From: Desulfatitalea sp. UBA4791
GTDB taxonomy: Bacteria; Desulfobacterota; Desulfobacteria; Desulfobacterales; Desulfosarcinaceae
NCBI GenBank assembly: GCA_002402905.1
Contig: DHGT01000028.1
Coordinates: 1 to 19,399 of the forward strand
DNA length: 19,399 nucleotides
Reading direction: 5' to 3'
Each line of letters begins with the position of its first letter. Positions within the stretch are counted from its first letter, which is position 1. Below, in pieces: positions 1 to 10,113 of this stretch. A program made the translations under genes and the position numbers. The notes below the pieces were generated by a model. It was not told where the DNA came from and did no database searches. It was given only the letters and a program-made list of their open reading frames with translations.

Positions 1-159
1 ACCATCGAGTACGAGAACGAGTACGAGTACGCGAAAAACAGCATAGCGGTATGCGCGAAATTTAGTTATCGCCGACCATGGTGCGGGAATAACTTAGCGC
101 TTATAGCGCTTTATCCTCGCCCGTATGGAGATCTGAACATCTTATATCAACGGCATTGA
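1..159. repeat. GAGTAC hexamer tandem repeat at left edge
   Basis: Bases 7-30 are four consecutive hexamers, GAGTAC, GAGAAC, GAGTAC, GAGTAC, followed by a degenerate CGCG. The plus frame starting at base 1 stays open to a TGA at 157-159 and would read the repeat as alternating Glu-Tyr/Asn. The rest of that frame is rich in Cys, Trp and Arg and does not look coding, so I treat it as intergenic rather than as a partial gene. Two small hairpins follow: GCATA/TATGC at 41-54 and AGCGCT/AGCGCT at 96-110. No T-run marks either as a terminator for the transketolase gene that ends at 211. Confidence 0.5.
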
Positions 160-210
160 GATTTTCCTATAATCGATTTGATCTGGATGATCTGATTTTA
201 TGATCTGTTT

Positions 211-2235
<2,025 letters not shown>

Positions 2236-2416
2236 CTGTCGTTTCTCCTTGGGGTCTGCCGGCCTGGCGACCGGGACCATATGAATGATAACGCGGTTTC
2301 GTTCCGATGCTCTTTCTGGTTTTTTCTGTCCGTCGGCATCGCTTCGGGCCAGACGGCAAGGCTTGTTACAATGGATTGAGGTTGTATGCAAGTCACGGAT
2401 TGAATGCCGGTGTCCC

Positions 2417-3286
2417 CTACAATCCCCTGAGCCACTCCGGTTTCAGGGGCACCTGGCCGGCCAGCGCCTTGTCGATGAGATCGAGCACGGCCTCACGGTC
2501 CCGGGGCAGCCTGGCCCTGATGGGCAGATAATTCGATGCGTGGTTGGCATGAAACAGCCCCTGGGACAGATGGGTGTGGGCGAAAATGGTGCGCAGCTCG
2601 CGGAGCATCTCCTCGGGTTCGAGCAGGGGGAAGCGGCCCTCACGGTAATCCTGGTAAAGGGGGGTGTTGGGCACCAGCATCAGGCTCAGGGCGCCCACGT
2701 AATCGGGATCGATGGCCGAAAGCACCCGGCCCGTGGCCTCGGCATGGATCTGGGAGCGTTCGCGTCCGGCAATGCCGAGGATGACCGTAATCGACAGCTT
2801 GAAACCAGCCGCCTTGGCCCGGCGGCCCATGGTGATCATCTTTTCGGCGGTGGCGCGCTTGTTGATCGCCTTCAGGGTGTCGTCATCCCCGCTCTCGAGT
2901 CCCATGTAAAGAATGCCCAACCCATTGGCATGCAGCTCCTCGAGTTCCTCGTCGCTTTTCATGGCGATGCTCTTGGTGTTGGCATAGGAACCGATCCGGG
3001 TCACCCAGGGCAGCTTGCGGCGGATGGTTTGCAGGATGTTGAGCAACCGCTTTTGGGGGATGATCAGGGCATCTCCGTCGCAGAGAAACACGCGGCGCTG
3101 GCGCCGGCAATATTCAGCCGCGAAATCGATGTCCTGCATGATGATGGCGTCGGGTTTGATCCGGAAACGCTCGCCCCGATAGGTGCCGCAGAAAGTGCAC
3201 TTATTGTGCGAACAACCGACCGTTACCTGCAGCAGAATGGAGTTGGCCTCGCTGGGCGGCCGGATGATATTGCCTTCGTAGTGCAT
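2417..3286 (-). CDS. Radical SAM protein of the elongator-like/B12-independent type
   Basis: A 289-residue protein with a radical SAM core: the cluster motif lies near the N terminus (Cys25, Cys30, Cys33), followed by the glycine-rich YMGLESGDD stretch typical of SAM-binding barrels. The cysteine spacing is CX4CX2C, read as GCSHNKCTFC, not the usual CX3CX2C. From memory this GCSHNKCTFC form is characteristic of one clade of bacterial and archaeal radical SAM proteins of unknown reaction. No B12-binding, TRAM or SPASM extension is seen, so the protein is a stand-alone core with a short C-terminal helical tail. The ATG at 3286 has AGGAGG 11 bases upstream; the frame extends another 15 codons without a ribosome site. 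It is divergent from the universal stress gene. The substrate cannot be deduced. Confidence 0.88.
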   Translation of the reverse strand: MHYEGNIIRPPSEANSILLQVTVGCSHNKCTFCGTYRGERFRIKPDAIIMQDIDFAAEYCRRQRRVFLCDGDALIIPQKRLLNILQTIRRKLPWVTRIGSYANTKSIAMKSDEELEELHANGLGILYMGLESGDDDTLKAINKRATAEKMITMGRRAKAAGFKLSITVILGIAGRERSQIHAEATGRVLSAIDPDYVGALSLMLVPNTPLYQDYREGRFPLLEPEEMLRELRTIFAHTHLSQGLFHANHASNYLPIRARLPRDREAVLDLIDKALAGQVPLKPEWLRGL

Positions 3287-3406
3287 TGTCGATCCTACCT
3301 CCTGAAATGTTTTAGACCATCGCCGGTCCATGCGGTTTATCAGATTTATGGCGGTAAAAAAAGGTGTGCGTGTCCATGGCGGCTATTGCCAAGGACGAAT
3401 TTTCGC

Positions 3407-3434
3407 TTTCCATCCGCCGGATTCCGATTATAAT
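3407..3434 (+). promoter_or_regulatory. Sigma-70-type promoter of the universal stress gene
   Basis: A perfect TATAAT lies at 3429-3434, with TTTCCA (4 of 6 to the -35 consensus) at 3407-3412 and a 16-base spacer. This gives a leader of about 40 bases before the universal stress protein start. It sits in the 193-base gap between divergent genes. The -10 match is strong and the -35 only fair. Confidence 0.5.
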
Positions 3435-3479
3435 GGTGAAACAGCAAAGAACGCAGACAATCCAGGAAAGGAGAGACAG

Positions 3480-3938
3480 ATGAAAACCATCGAACGCATC
3501 CTGTTCCCCGTCGATCTGACCGAAAGCTCCGAACGGCTGGTGCCCAATGTCCTGACCATGGCGGAAAAATTCAACGCAACGGTGCACGTCGTTTTTGTGG
3601 TCCGGATCTTTCAGTATTTCACCGACATCTATGTCGCGCCACCGTCCATTTCCATCTTTGAAAACGAGCTGGTCGAAGGCGCCCGCAAAAAAATGGACGA
3701 GTTTTTAACAAAGCATTTCAATCATCTGCCCAACACCCAGGGGGAGGTGTTGCTCGGTGATCCATCGGATGTCATTATCAATTATGTCCAGGAAAAGGAC
3801 ATCGATATGATCGTGATGGGAACCCATGGCCGCAAAGGGCTGGATCGCGTGCTGTTCGGCAGCGTGGCCGAGCGGGTGATCAAAACGGCCCGTATTCCGG
3901 TGCTGGTGGTAAATCCCTATCACGACAAGAACGCTTAA
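3480..3938 (+). CDS. Universal stress protein, UspA family
   Basis: A 152-residue single-domain Usp, the normal family length. The N-terminal strand ILFPVDLTESS places the conserved Asp at residue 12. The C-terminal nucleotide-binding signature GX2GX9G(S/T) is complete (Gly114, Gly117, Gly127, Ser128), so it belongs to the ATP-binding branch. An alpha/beta Rossmann-like cytosolic dimer is expected, used for stress survival, but the specific role of any one Usp cannot be read from sequence. The start at 3480 has AAGGAG 8 bases upstream; the open frame extends upstream to 3330 without a ribosome site or family similarity. It is monocistronic and convergent with the cyclase-like gene, whose stop lies 48 bases away. 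Confidence 0.93.
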   Translation: MKTIERILFPVDLTESSERLVPNVLTMAEKFNATVHVVFVVRIFQYFTDIYVAPPSISIFENELVEGARKKMDEFLTKHFNHLPNTQGEVLLGDPSDVIINYVQEKDIDMIVMGTHGRKGLDRVLFGSVAERVIKTARIPVLVVNPYHDKNA

Positions 3939-3952
3939 CGCATCGGCACAAC

Positions 3953-3968
3953 CCGCGGGCTGCCGCGG
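3953..3968. terminator. GC-rich hairpin between convergent genes
   Basis: CCGCGG (3953-3958), loop GCTG, CCGCGG (3963-3968) forms a six-pair all-GC hairpin in the 48-base gap between the universal stress gene and the convergent cyclase-like gene. It could stall polymerase from either side, but neither flank carries a T-run, so an intrinsic terminator is only a weak call. Confidence 0.25.
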
Positions 3969-3986
3969 AACCGGATCGGAGGTGTG

Positions 3987-6311
3987 CTAGGATTCCAGTT
4001 TACGTGCCCATTTATACAGGCCGGGATTGGTGCACACTTCGTAGTACTTTTTAAAGGTGAAGCGAACCGGTTTCAGCGATACCGGATGGACCACCGGAAT
4101 TTGGGCCTCCCGGATGATCAGACGCTGATAGCGCCCGCTTTTGGTGGGGAATTTTCCCAGGTAGAGGTTGTACTTGTGGTTTTTGCCGGCGCCGGGAGCA
4201 TCGGGCAGCATTTTAAGATCGATCTCTCTGGTCAGTTTTTCAAAGCCTTCCGCATTCAGTTCGATGCCGTTGACGTTGTAACGCAGGGACAGATCGTCGG
4301 CCGTGGCGGCAATTTCCTCCTCCGAATGCGTCTGGAAGACATACAACCGGAAAGGCCCCTTGTGATTGGCCATGGCCCGCCGTACCGTCTTGGAGCAGCT
4401 CGACAACCGATCGGCATGGTTGATGGCCGATGAAATCATGATGCGGTTGTTGCCGTCGAAAAGAAAAGTGGGGGCCTTGTCCAGGTAGCTGATGCCGATA
4501 CCCAGCTCCAGGACCGGCAGATCGTGTTTACGGCTCTTTTCGTTGGACCGCTGGATGATGATCAGCATATTGATGGCCAACCCGCATGCCCGGGCCACAC
4601 TATACCAATCGCCGGGCGTATCCTGGCGTTCAAAAATCGACAAGATGATGGCATCCCCCTCGATGAACACCTTGGCGGCATCGTAATCGGTCAAAATCTC
4701 CGAAATCGGGTCGAAAAAATTGAGGCTGAAATAGGAGGCCGGATTGAGCCCTCTTTCGTTCATGCGGTGGGTCAAATCGGTCGATCCCCTGACGTCCGCC
4801 TTGAGGACCACGTGGTTGATGATAGGCTTTTTCGAAGAATCCTGTTCGTTGGGAAGCAGGAATTGATAGAGGGTATTGTTCTCGCGGGAGAGGGTGACGA
4901 TTTTCTCCTCTGTCGCGATCTGCACCCGCTGGATGGCATCCTTAATGACGTCGCAGATACTCACATCTCGGTGGTAATGGGCAAAGGCGTGCATGAAGCG
5001 AACCAGGTACGCTTTGCGCTTGGCAGTGGTGATCTGCTCCATGGACTTGATTTTCCTGTTCAGCGGGGCCAGGCTGAAGCTGCGGCCATACACGGTGGAG
5101 AGTCGTTTCAGTCGCTGCCTGACCACCCGCCGTGCCTTTGGCAATGCCAAATACTGCATGATCTGCTGAGGGACGAGGGGGGGGCAGTATTCCAGGTACT
5201 CGGGCTGCATCTCGTATGCGGCCGAAATGCGTTCCACGAGACCCTTTTTCAGAAATTGCCGGTAAAAATAATTCAACATCAACTTCTGGCTCTTTCCGAG
5301 CCGTTTGAGCCTCGCGATCTCCTCGGGATCCGCCTTTTTCTTTCGAAGTGCCTGCACCTCCGCGCGGGTGCGCTGCCAGTTGAACAGATGATCCATGTTA
5401 TCCAGGTGCAGCAGCCACGATTCGATCTTCTGCAGATAGGTCTTATGTGCCTGTTCATCCATTTCAGGCGTTTCCACTCCGGGCAGTGCCGCCCGTTTGT
5501 CCATGGGAAACCCCTTTTCGGATCGATCGGGGCCATCGACAGCGCTGATCAGATGCCGAACGAAGTAAAGCAGACCTTCGTAGCGATCCGGGTCCTCGAT
5601 GCGGCGGCCCAACGCCACATCATATTCCGACAGGACAAAAAGCTCATTGTCCGCACTTTCCAGGTGCAGCAGAGGGGTACCGAGCACATCTCCGAAAAAG
5701 GAGCCGCTGTTACCGAAGATCGCCTCCCGCATCGGCTGAATCTCCTTGCGCTCGATGTCGATCAAGAAGCCGCAGATCTCCTTTCCCACCCGCTCCATCA
5801 AAGCCGCCCGATCTTGAAGGATGAGTTGCAGTTTGTTTTTGAGCTTGGGTGACTCGGCGGCATCGTTATGGACGGCCAGTTCCGATTTGCGAGCCGATTT
5901 TTTCAGGCTTCCCACCAGGTGGTCGTACTGGGAACGGATCTCTTCGAGAAGCATTTTGACGACCGCCGCCTGCGCCAGACATTCGACCTGGGGTTCGCGA
6001 AGCCCCTTGGCCTTGTTGAGCGCATCGCGCATGATCTCTTTGTATAGCTGTTTATAGCTCTCGATCTCTTTGGCCCAGCTGACGTTCTGATGATCGGGTT
6101 TGCGCTTTTCGAGGCCTGCATGCCGTTTGACCAGCTGGGTGACGATCTTGCGGGTGGCAGCGGTGAAGATGGGACTGATGAACACATCGTGCCGGATGTT
6201 GTCCACCCCCGGCACCAGGCGATCCACGGAAAAACCAACGACATATTTTTTAAGATCGAAATGGCTGAGCGCAGGCAACTTGGGTGTGTTTGAGAAGAAA
6301 AGACTGATCAT
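3987..6311 (-). CDS. Large protein with a divergent class III nucleotide-cyclase-like domain
   Basis: A 774-residue soluble-looking protein with no signal peptide or clear membrane segment. Residues about 498-640 carry the landmarks of a class III cyclase homology domain in order: KADVRGST with metal Asp506; FIEGDAI with metal Asp553, 47 residues on; GIGIS at 604-608; and INHADRL, where Asn631 and Arg635 show the NX3R spacing of the transition-state residues. The position four before Asp553, normally Lys in adenylate or Glu in guanylate cyclases, is Phe549, so the nucleotide cannot be predicted and activity is uncertain. Residues 1-480 are charged, mostly helical and unrecognised, with Arg/Lys-rich helices near 395-435. 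Residues 640-774 form an unrecognised C-terminal region. The ATG overlaps the stop of the REC-HD-GYP gene by one base and lacks a clear ribosome site, implying translational coupling. It is annotated here as a signalling enzyme by inference. Confidence 0.75.
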   Translation of the reverse strand: MISLFFSNTPKLPALSHFDLKKYVVGFSVDRLVPGVDNIRHDVFISPIFTAATRKIVTQLVKRHAGLEKRKPDHQNVSWAKEIESYKQLYKEIMRDALNKAKGLREPQVECLAQAAVVKMLLEEIRSQYDHLVGSLKKSARKSELAVHNDAAESPKLKNKLQLILQDRAALMERVGKEICGFLIDIERKEIQPMREAIFGNSGSFFGDVLGTPLLHLESADNELFVLSEYDVALGRRIEDPDRYEGLLYFVRHLISAVDGPDRSEKGFPMDKRAALPGVETPEMDEQAHKTYLQKIESWLLHLDNMDHLFNWQRTRAEVQALRKKKADPEEIARLKRLGKSQKLMLNYFYRQFLKKGLVERISAAYEMQPEYLEYCPPLVPQQIMQYLALPKARRVVRQRLKRLSTVYGRSFSLAPLNRKIKSMEQITTAKRKAYLVRFMHAFAHYHRDVSICDVIKDAIQRVQIATEEKIVTLSRENNTLYQFLLPNEQDSSKKPIINHVVLKADVRGSTDLTHRMNERGLNPASYFSLNFFDPISEILTDYDAAKVFIEGDAIILSIFERQDTPGDWYSVARACGLAINMLIIIQRSNEKSRKHDLPVLELGIGISYLDKAPTFLFDGNNRIMISSAINHADRLSSCSKTVRRAMANHKGPFRLYVFQTHSEEEIAATADDLSLRYNVNGIELNAEGFEKLTREIDLKMLPDAPGAGKNHKYNLYLGKFPTKSGRYQRLIIREAQIPVVHPVSLKPVRFTFKKYYEVCTNPGLYKWARKLES

Positions 6312-7315
6312 TATTGCACCAACTCGGAAAAGCGACCTTCCTCGACCAGTTTGAGAAGCGTCGCCACCACCTCGGAATCGTAGAGTTTTCCACTGTTTTT
6401 CTGAAGCTCGTCGATGGCGTGCTGCAGGCCCAGCGAGGGGCGGTAAGGTCGGTGGGAAGCAATGGTCTCGAAAACATCCGCCACGGATAGAATGCGCGCC
6501 GGCAGCAGGATCTCTGACCCTTGCAAGCCTTGGGGATAACCGCTGCCATCGATCCGCTCGTGATGCTGCAGGATGATATCGGCCAAGGGCCAGGGAAACT
6601 CGATCTGCCTGAGAATATCGTAACCGGCCTTGACGTGGTTCTTGATCAATTCGTATTCCAGGTCGGACAGTCGTCCCGGCTTGGCCAGGATCCCTGCCGG
6701 GACAGCGATCTTTCCCAGATCGTGTATCACGCTGGCCATTCGAAGCCCGTAGACATCGTCTTCCGTCATGCCCATCTCGGCGGCGACGGCGCAGGCCAAA
6801 TCCGCTACCCGTTGCTGATGGCCGGCCGTATAGGGGTCGCGCATCTCCACGGCAACGGACATGGCCTGAACGATCCCCTCCATGGCGCGTCGGAACTTAT
6901 CCAGGTTGATCTTGAGATCGCCGAGCGCCTTTTTCAGCTCCTGCCGGGATGCTCTTTCGGAGAGCACGCGCTTGAGCCGTGCCACGAACTCGGCGATACG
7001 GAACGGTTTCTGGATGAAGTCGCTGGCACCCTGTTCGACGATGTCTTCGTAGTTGAAGTCATCCACATAGCCGGTCATGATGATCACGTCGGCGGCATAT
7101 CTGGTTTTGATCAGCCGGCCCAGTTCGATGCCGCTCATCTCGGGCATGCGGATATCGACGACGACGACATCGATGTTGTGACGGGCCATTTGATCGAGCG
7201 CAGTACTCGCCCCCTCGGCGACGAAGCATTGGTAGCCGGCCAGCTGAATTCCGCTTCGCAGCATCTCGCGGATGACCCGATCATCATCGACGATCAGAAT
7301 GGTGTTCTGGACCAT
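6311..7315 (-). CDS. Response regulator with REC receiver and HD-GYP phosphodiesterase domain
   Basis: A 334-residue two-domain regulator. The receiver (about 5-120) has the acidic pocket Asp10/Asp11, phospho-acceptor Asp54 in VVVDIRMP, Thr81 and Lys103. A helical linker joins an HD-GYP domain (about 145-330) with His166, the HD pair His198-Asp199, HHERIDGSGYP at 251-261 (complete GYP signature) and Asp280. HD-GYP enzymes hydrolyse cyclic di-GMP, some also cGAMP; the intact metal ligands predict activity controlled by phosphorylation from a sensor kinase that is not in this window. The start is the ATG at 7315, with AGGA ten bases upstream. A GTG at 7324 in frame is possible but has its ribosome site too close. 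It overlaps the following cyclase-like gene by one base and is the first gene of that pair. Confidence 0.93.
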   Translation of the reverse strand: MVQNTILIVDDDRVIREMLRSGIQLAGYQCFVAEGASTALDQMARHNIDVVVVDIRMPEMSGIELGRLIKTRYAADVIIMTGYVDDFNYEDIVEQGASDFIQKPFRIAEFVARLKRVLSERASRQELKKALGDLKINLDKFRRAMEGIVQAMSVAVEMRDPYTAGHQQRVADLACAVAAEMGMTEDDVYGLRMASVIHDLGKIAVPAGILAKPGRLSDLEYELIKNHVKAGYDILRQIEFPWPLADIILQHHERIDGSGYPQGLQGSEILLPARILSVADVFETIASHRPYRPSLGLQHAIDELQKNSGKLYDSEVVATLLKLVEEGRFSELVQ

Positions 7316-7324
7316 GTTCTTCAC

Positions 7325-7390
7325 ATCCTGAAAACCAGCCGTGGATCAAGCCTATCCGCAATCTTTTCCGGCCGGCTGTGGGTGGCGCTT
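7325..7390 (-). terminator. Possible weak terminator after hisD
   Basis: Read on the minus strand, CAGCCG soon after the hisD stop and CGGCTG followed by GTTTTC can pair across a loop of about 30 bases. This could end hisD transcription before the REC-HD-GYP gene, but the long loop and short T-run make it weak. The two genes may instead be co-transcribed. Confidence 0.25.
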
Positions 7391-8701
7391 TTACTTTCCC
7401 GGTTTCAGACGCAGCTCGACGGAACGAGCGTGCGCCTCCAATCCTTCGATGCGTGCGAGGCACATGATATCTTCGGCCTCCTCTTTGAAAGCATCGGGGG
7501 TGTAGTAAATCACACTCGTGTTTTTCAGAAAATTATTGACGCTAAGGGCCGAAGAGAATCGGGCCGTACCGGCGGTGGGCAACACATGGTTGGGACCGGC
7601 GACATAGTCTCCCACCGGTTCCGGCGTGAAGCTGCCCATGAACACGGCGCCGGCATGTTTGATGCGTCCCAGATAATCGAATGGTGCCTTCACCTGGAGT
7701 TCGAAATGCTCGGGCGCAATGCGATTGGCCAGATCGATGGCGCTATCCAGATCGGGCACGCAGATCAATGCGCCATAAGCTTTGAGCGCCTGTTCGGCAA
7801 TCTCCCGGCGCGCCAACCGGGCGGCCTGGCGTTGAAGAGATTTCTGAACCGCGACGGCCAGCGTCCTGGAGTCGGTCAACAGAACCGCTGATGCGCGGGG
7901 ATCGTGCTCGGCTTGGGCCAGAAGATCGGCGGCCACGAAATCGGCGTTGGCCGATTCATCGGCGACGACCAGCACCTCGCTCGGTCCGGCGATCATATCG
8001 ATCTGCACGGTACCCGCCACCAGCTTTTTGGCCAACGTCACGTAAATGTTGCCCGGCCCGACGATCACATCGACTTTGGGAATCGCTTCCGTCCCATAGG
8101 TCAGGGCGGCGATCGCCCAGGCGCTGCCCGCCTTGTAAACCGCATCGACTCCGGCCATCTTTGCGGCCACCAGCAGATGGGGGCTGACCGCACCATCCCG
8201 GGTGGGCGGCGTGACCATGGCCACGCGCGGGACGCCCGCGATTCTGGCCGGAATGGCCCCCATCAGCACCGAGGAGACCAGCGGTGTCTCCCCGCCTTTC
8301 GCACCGGGCACATAAACGCCGGCCGCATCCACCGGATGGACCATTTGCCCGAGGAAAGTCCCCGGACGCGGCGTATCGAACCAGGAGCGCGGCAGTTGCT
8401 TGCGATGAAATTCGCTGATCTGTTCGATGGCGCGTCCGAGCGCCCGCTTGAATTTTCGATCGACCTTGCGCTCGGCCGCCGCGAACGCCTCCCGGGTGGC
8501 AGCGATCTGTTCGACCGTGAAATCGGGTGCGTCGAATTGGCGGGTATAGGCGACGAGGGCCTGATCCCCCTCTTTCCGCACGGTTTCCAAGATGCGTTGC
8601 ACCGCCGCCAACTCCTTGCGGCTGAAAGCCAGATCACGGGCAACGATGCGATCCAGCCGTTTGACGGCAGCTTCCGATGGATATTCCAATATTTTAATCA
8701 C
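7391..8701 (-). CDS. hisD: Histidinol dehydrogenase
   Basis: Catalyses the last two NAD-dependent oxidations of histidine synthesis, L-histidinol to L-histidine; cytosolic zinc homodimer. The 436-residue length is standard. Visible signatures include GPGNIYVT (215-222), IAGPSEVLVVAD (237-248) and NHVLPT (371-376). The zinc ligands by family position are Gln263 and His266 in LAQAEHD, Asp365 in VGDYVAGP and His424 near the C terminus. The catalytic Glu-His pair is at 331-332 (APEHFEL). The start is a GTG at 8701 with AGGGGA six bases upstream; no ATG in frame gives a full-length protein. No other histidine gene is adjacent, so hisD is split from any his operon here. It is transcribed divergently from serC. 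Confidence 0.97.
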   Translation of the reverse strand: MIKILEYPSEAAVKRLDRIVARDLAFSRKELAAVQRILETVRKEGDQALVAYTRQFDAPDFTVEQIAATREAFAAAERKVDRKFKRALGRAIEQISEFHRKQLPRSWFDTPRPGTFLGQMVHPVDAAGVYVPGAKGGETPLVSSVLMGAIPARIAGVPRVAMVTPPTRDGAVSPHLLVAAKMAGVDAVYKAGSAWAIAALTYGTEAIPKVDVIVGPGNIYVTLAKKLVAGTVQIDMIAGPSEVLVVADESANADFVAADLLAQAEHDPRASAVLLTDSRTLAVAVQKSLQRQAARLARREIAEQALKAYGALICVPDLDSAIDLANRIAPEHFELQVKAPFDYLGRIKHAGAVFMGSFTPEPVGDYVAGPNHVLPTAGTARFSSALSVNNFLKNTSVIYYTPDAFKEEAEDIMCLARIEGLEAHARSVELRLKPGK

Positions 8702-8746
8702 TGTCTTCCCCTTGTCGGTGTGATGGCATCAGCTAAAAAAGATCGG

Positions 8747-8776
8747 TTTATAAGCAAAAAATTCGAATATGGGCAA
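8747..8776 (-). promoter_or_regulatory. Candidate hisD promoter
   Basis: On the minus strand, TTGCCC (8776-8771) and TATAAA (8752-8747) lie 18 bases apart in an AT-rich patch, about 45 bases before the hisD GTG. The -10 matches 5 of 6 and the -35 matches 4 of 6. Confidence 0.45.
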
Positions 8777-8870
8777 TTGCCGCAAGGGTGTCAAGTAGCA
8801 AAGCGTCGGCCCGGCGGCCTTGGCCGGATGCACCGGCCCTTGCCCCCTCGCTGGATCGTCCAAATTGGCA

Positions 8871-8899
8871 TTGACTTATCCACCGGAATTTAAGATAGA
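8871..8899 (+). promoter_or_regulatory. Candidate serC promoter
   Basis: TTGACT (8871-8876) is a 5 of 6 match to the -35 box. With a 17-base spacer the -10 would be GATAGA (8894-8899); TAAGAT at 8891-8896 is an alternative with a 15-base spacer. This predicts a serC leader of about 85 bases, which contains the 12-base direct repeat reported separately. Confidence 0.4.
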
Positions 8900-8925
8900 A
8901 AGACGTTTTGAATGCCTCGACAGGT

Positions 8926-8968
8926 TGCCGTCATCACATCCTTGACTGCTGGGATCTGCCGTCATCAC
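8926..8968 (+). repeat. 12-base direct repeat in the serC leader
   Basis: TGCCGTCATCAC occurs at 8926-8937 and again, unchanged, at 8957-8968. The copies start 31 bases apart, close to three helical turns, between the candidate promoter and the serC ribosome site. Confidence 0.6.
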
Positions 8969-8990
8969 TCATATCAATGGAGGTCATCTC

Positions 8991-10079
8991 ATGAGTCCGA
9001 AACGCATCTACAACTTCAACGCCGGCCCGGCTGCACTACCCTTGAGCGTACTGGAGGAGATCCAGAGAGATTTTCTCGATTTCAAGGGCTCGGGCATGTC
9101 CATCACCGAGGTCAGTCACCGGTCGAAATGGTTCGATGATGTCATCAACGACGCCGTGGCCCGGGTGAAACGCCTGCTCAAGCTGGACGACCGCTATCAG
9201 GTGATGTTTTTGCAGGGCGGCGCCAGCTTGCAGTTTTGCATGATTCCGATGAACTTCCTCGCCGACGGCCGCAGTGCCGACTATGTCAACACGGGGACCT
9301 GGTCCACCAAGGCGATCAAGGAAGCCAAGATCCTGGGGAAAAAAGCCAATGTCGTGGCCAGTTCGGAAGATCGGAACTTTGCCTACATTCCTAAAAATAT
9401 CCAGTTCACCCCCGATGCGACCTACGTTCACATCACCACCAACAACACCATCAAGGGAACCCAGTGGGCCGAGATGCCCGACACCGGCAAGGTGCCCCTG
9501 GTGGCCGATATGTCCTCGGACATCTTTTCGCGGCCTTTCGACGCCAGCCGTTTCGGTTTGATATACGCCGGTGCCCAGAAGAACATGGGGCCGGCCGGCG
9601 TCTGCCTGGTGGTGGCGCGCGATGACCTGCTCAAGCTGGAACCGGCCAATCTGCCGACCATGCTCAAGTACTCCACCCATGCCGAAAAGAACTCCATGTT
9701 CAACACGCCGCCCTGCTTTTCCGTGTATACCGTCCAACTGGTCCTCAAATGGCTGGAGGAGACGATCGGCGGTCTCGACAGCATGGACAGGATCAACCAG
9801 CAGAAAGCCGATCTGATCTACGGCTATATCGACCAGAGCGATTTTTATAAAGGCACGGCGGATGCGGACAGCCGCTCCCGGATGAACGTGACCTTCCGGC
9901 TGCCCAGCGAAGAGCTGGAGAAAAAATTCGTGGCCGAAGCCCTGGCAAATGACATGGGCGGATTGAAAGGCCACCGCTCGGTGGGCGGATGCCGTGCATC
10001 GATCTACAACCCGACCCCTTTGAAAGCTGTCGAGACCCTGGTCGATTTCATGAAGCAATTTGAAAAGACCAACGGCTGA
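8991..10079 (+). CDS. serC: Phosphoserine aminotransferase
   Basis: PLP-dependent class V aminotransferase converting 3-phosphohydroxypyruvate and glutamate to phosphoserine in serine synthesis; also acts in pyridoxine synthesis in some bacteria. The 362-residue length is typical. The start YNFNAGPAALP, QGGAS (75-79, phosphate binding) and YAGAQKNMGPAG, with the Schiff-base Lys at 197, are all present. The C-terminal GGLKGHRSVGGCRASIYNP signature is also intact. GGAGGT lies 7 bases before the ATG. It stands alone on the plus strand, closed by a strong terminator 37 bases after its stop, and is divergent from hisD, so two amino-acid synthesis genes share one upstream region. Confidence 0.98.
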   Translation: MSPKRIYNFNAGPAALPLSVLEEIQRDFLDFKGSGMSITEVSHRSKWFDDVINDAVARVKRLLKLDDRYQVMFLQGGASLQFCMIPMNFLADGRSADYVNTGTWSTKAIKEAKILGKKANVVASSEDRNFAYIPKNIQFTPDATYVHITTNNTIKGTQWAEMPDTGKVPLVADMSSDIFSRPFDASRFGLIYAGAQKNMGPAGVCLVVARDDLLKLEPANLPTMLKYSTHAEKNSMFNTPPCFSVYTVQLVLKWLEETIGGLDSMDRINQQKADLIYGYIDQSDFYKGTADADSRSRMNVTFRLPSEELEKKFVAEALANDMGGLKGHRSVGGCRASIYNPTPLKAVETLVDFMKQFEKTNG

Positions 10080-10113
10080 TAGCACCTCACCTTCACTTTT
10101 CTCACGCGCAATC

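Noticed and set aside
1..159. Partial gene entering from the left edge
   Set aside because: The frame is open but, beyond the hexamer repeat, shows no protein-like pattern and ends in a random-looking tail.
8912..9139. 75-codon frame overlapping the start of serC
   Set aside because: It reads through the serC ribosome site and coding start in another frame and has no family features.
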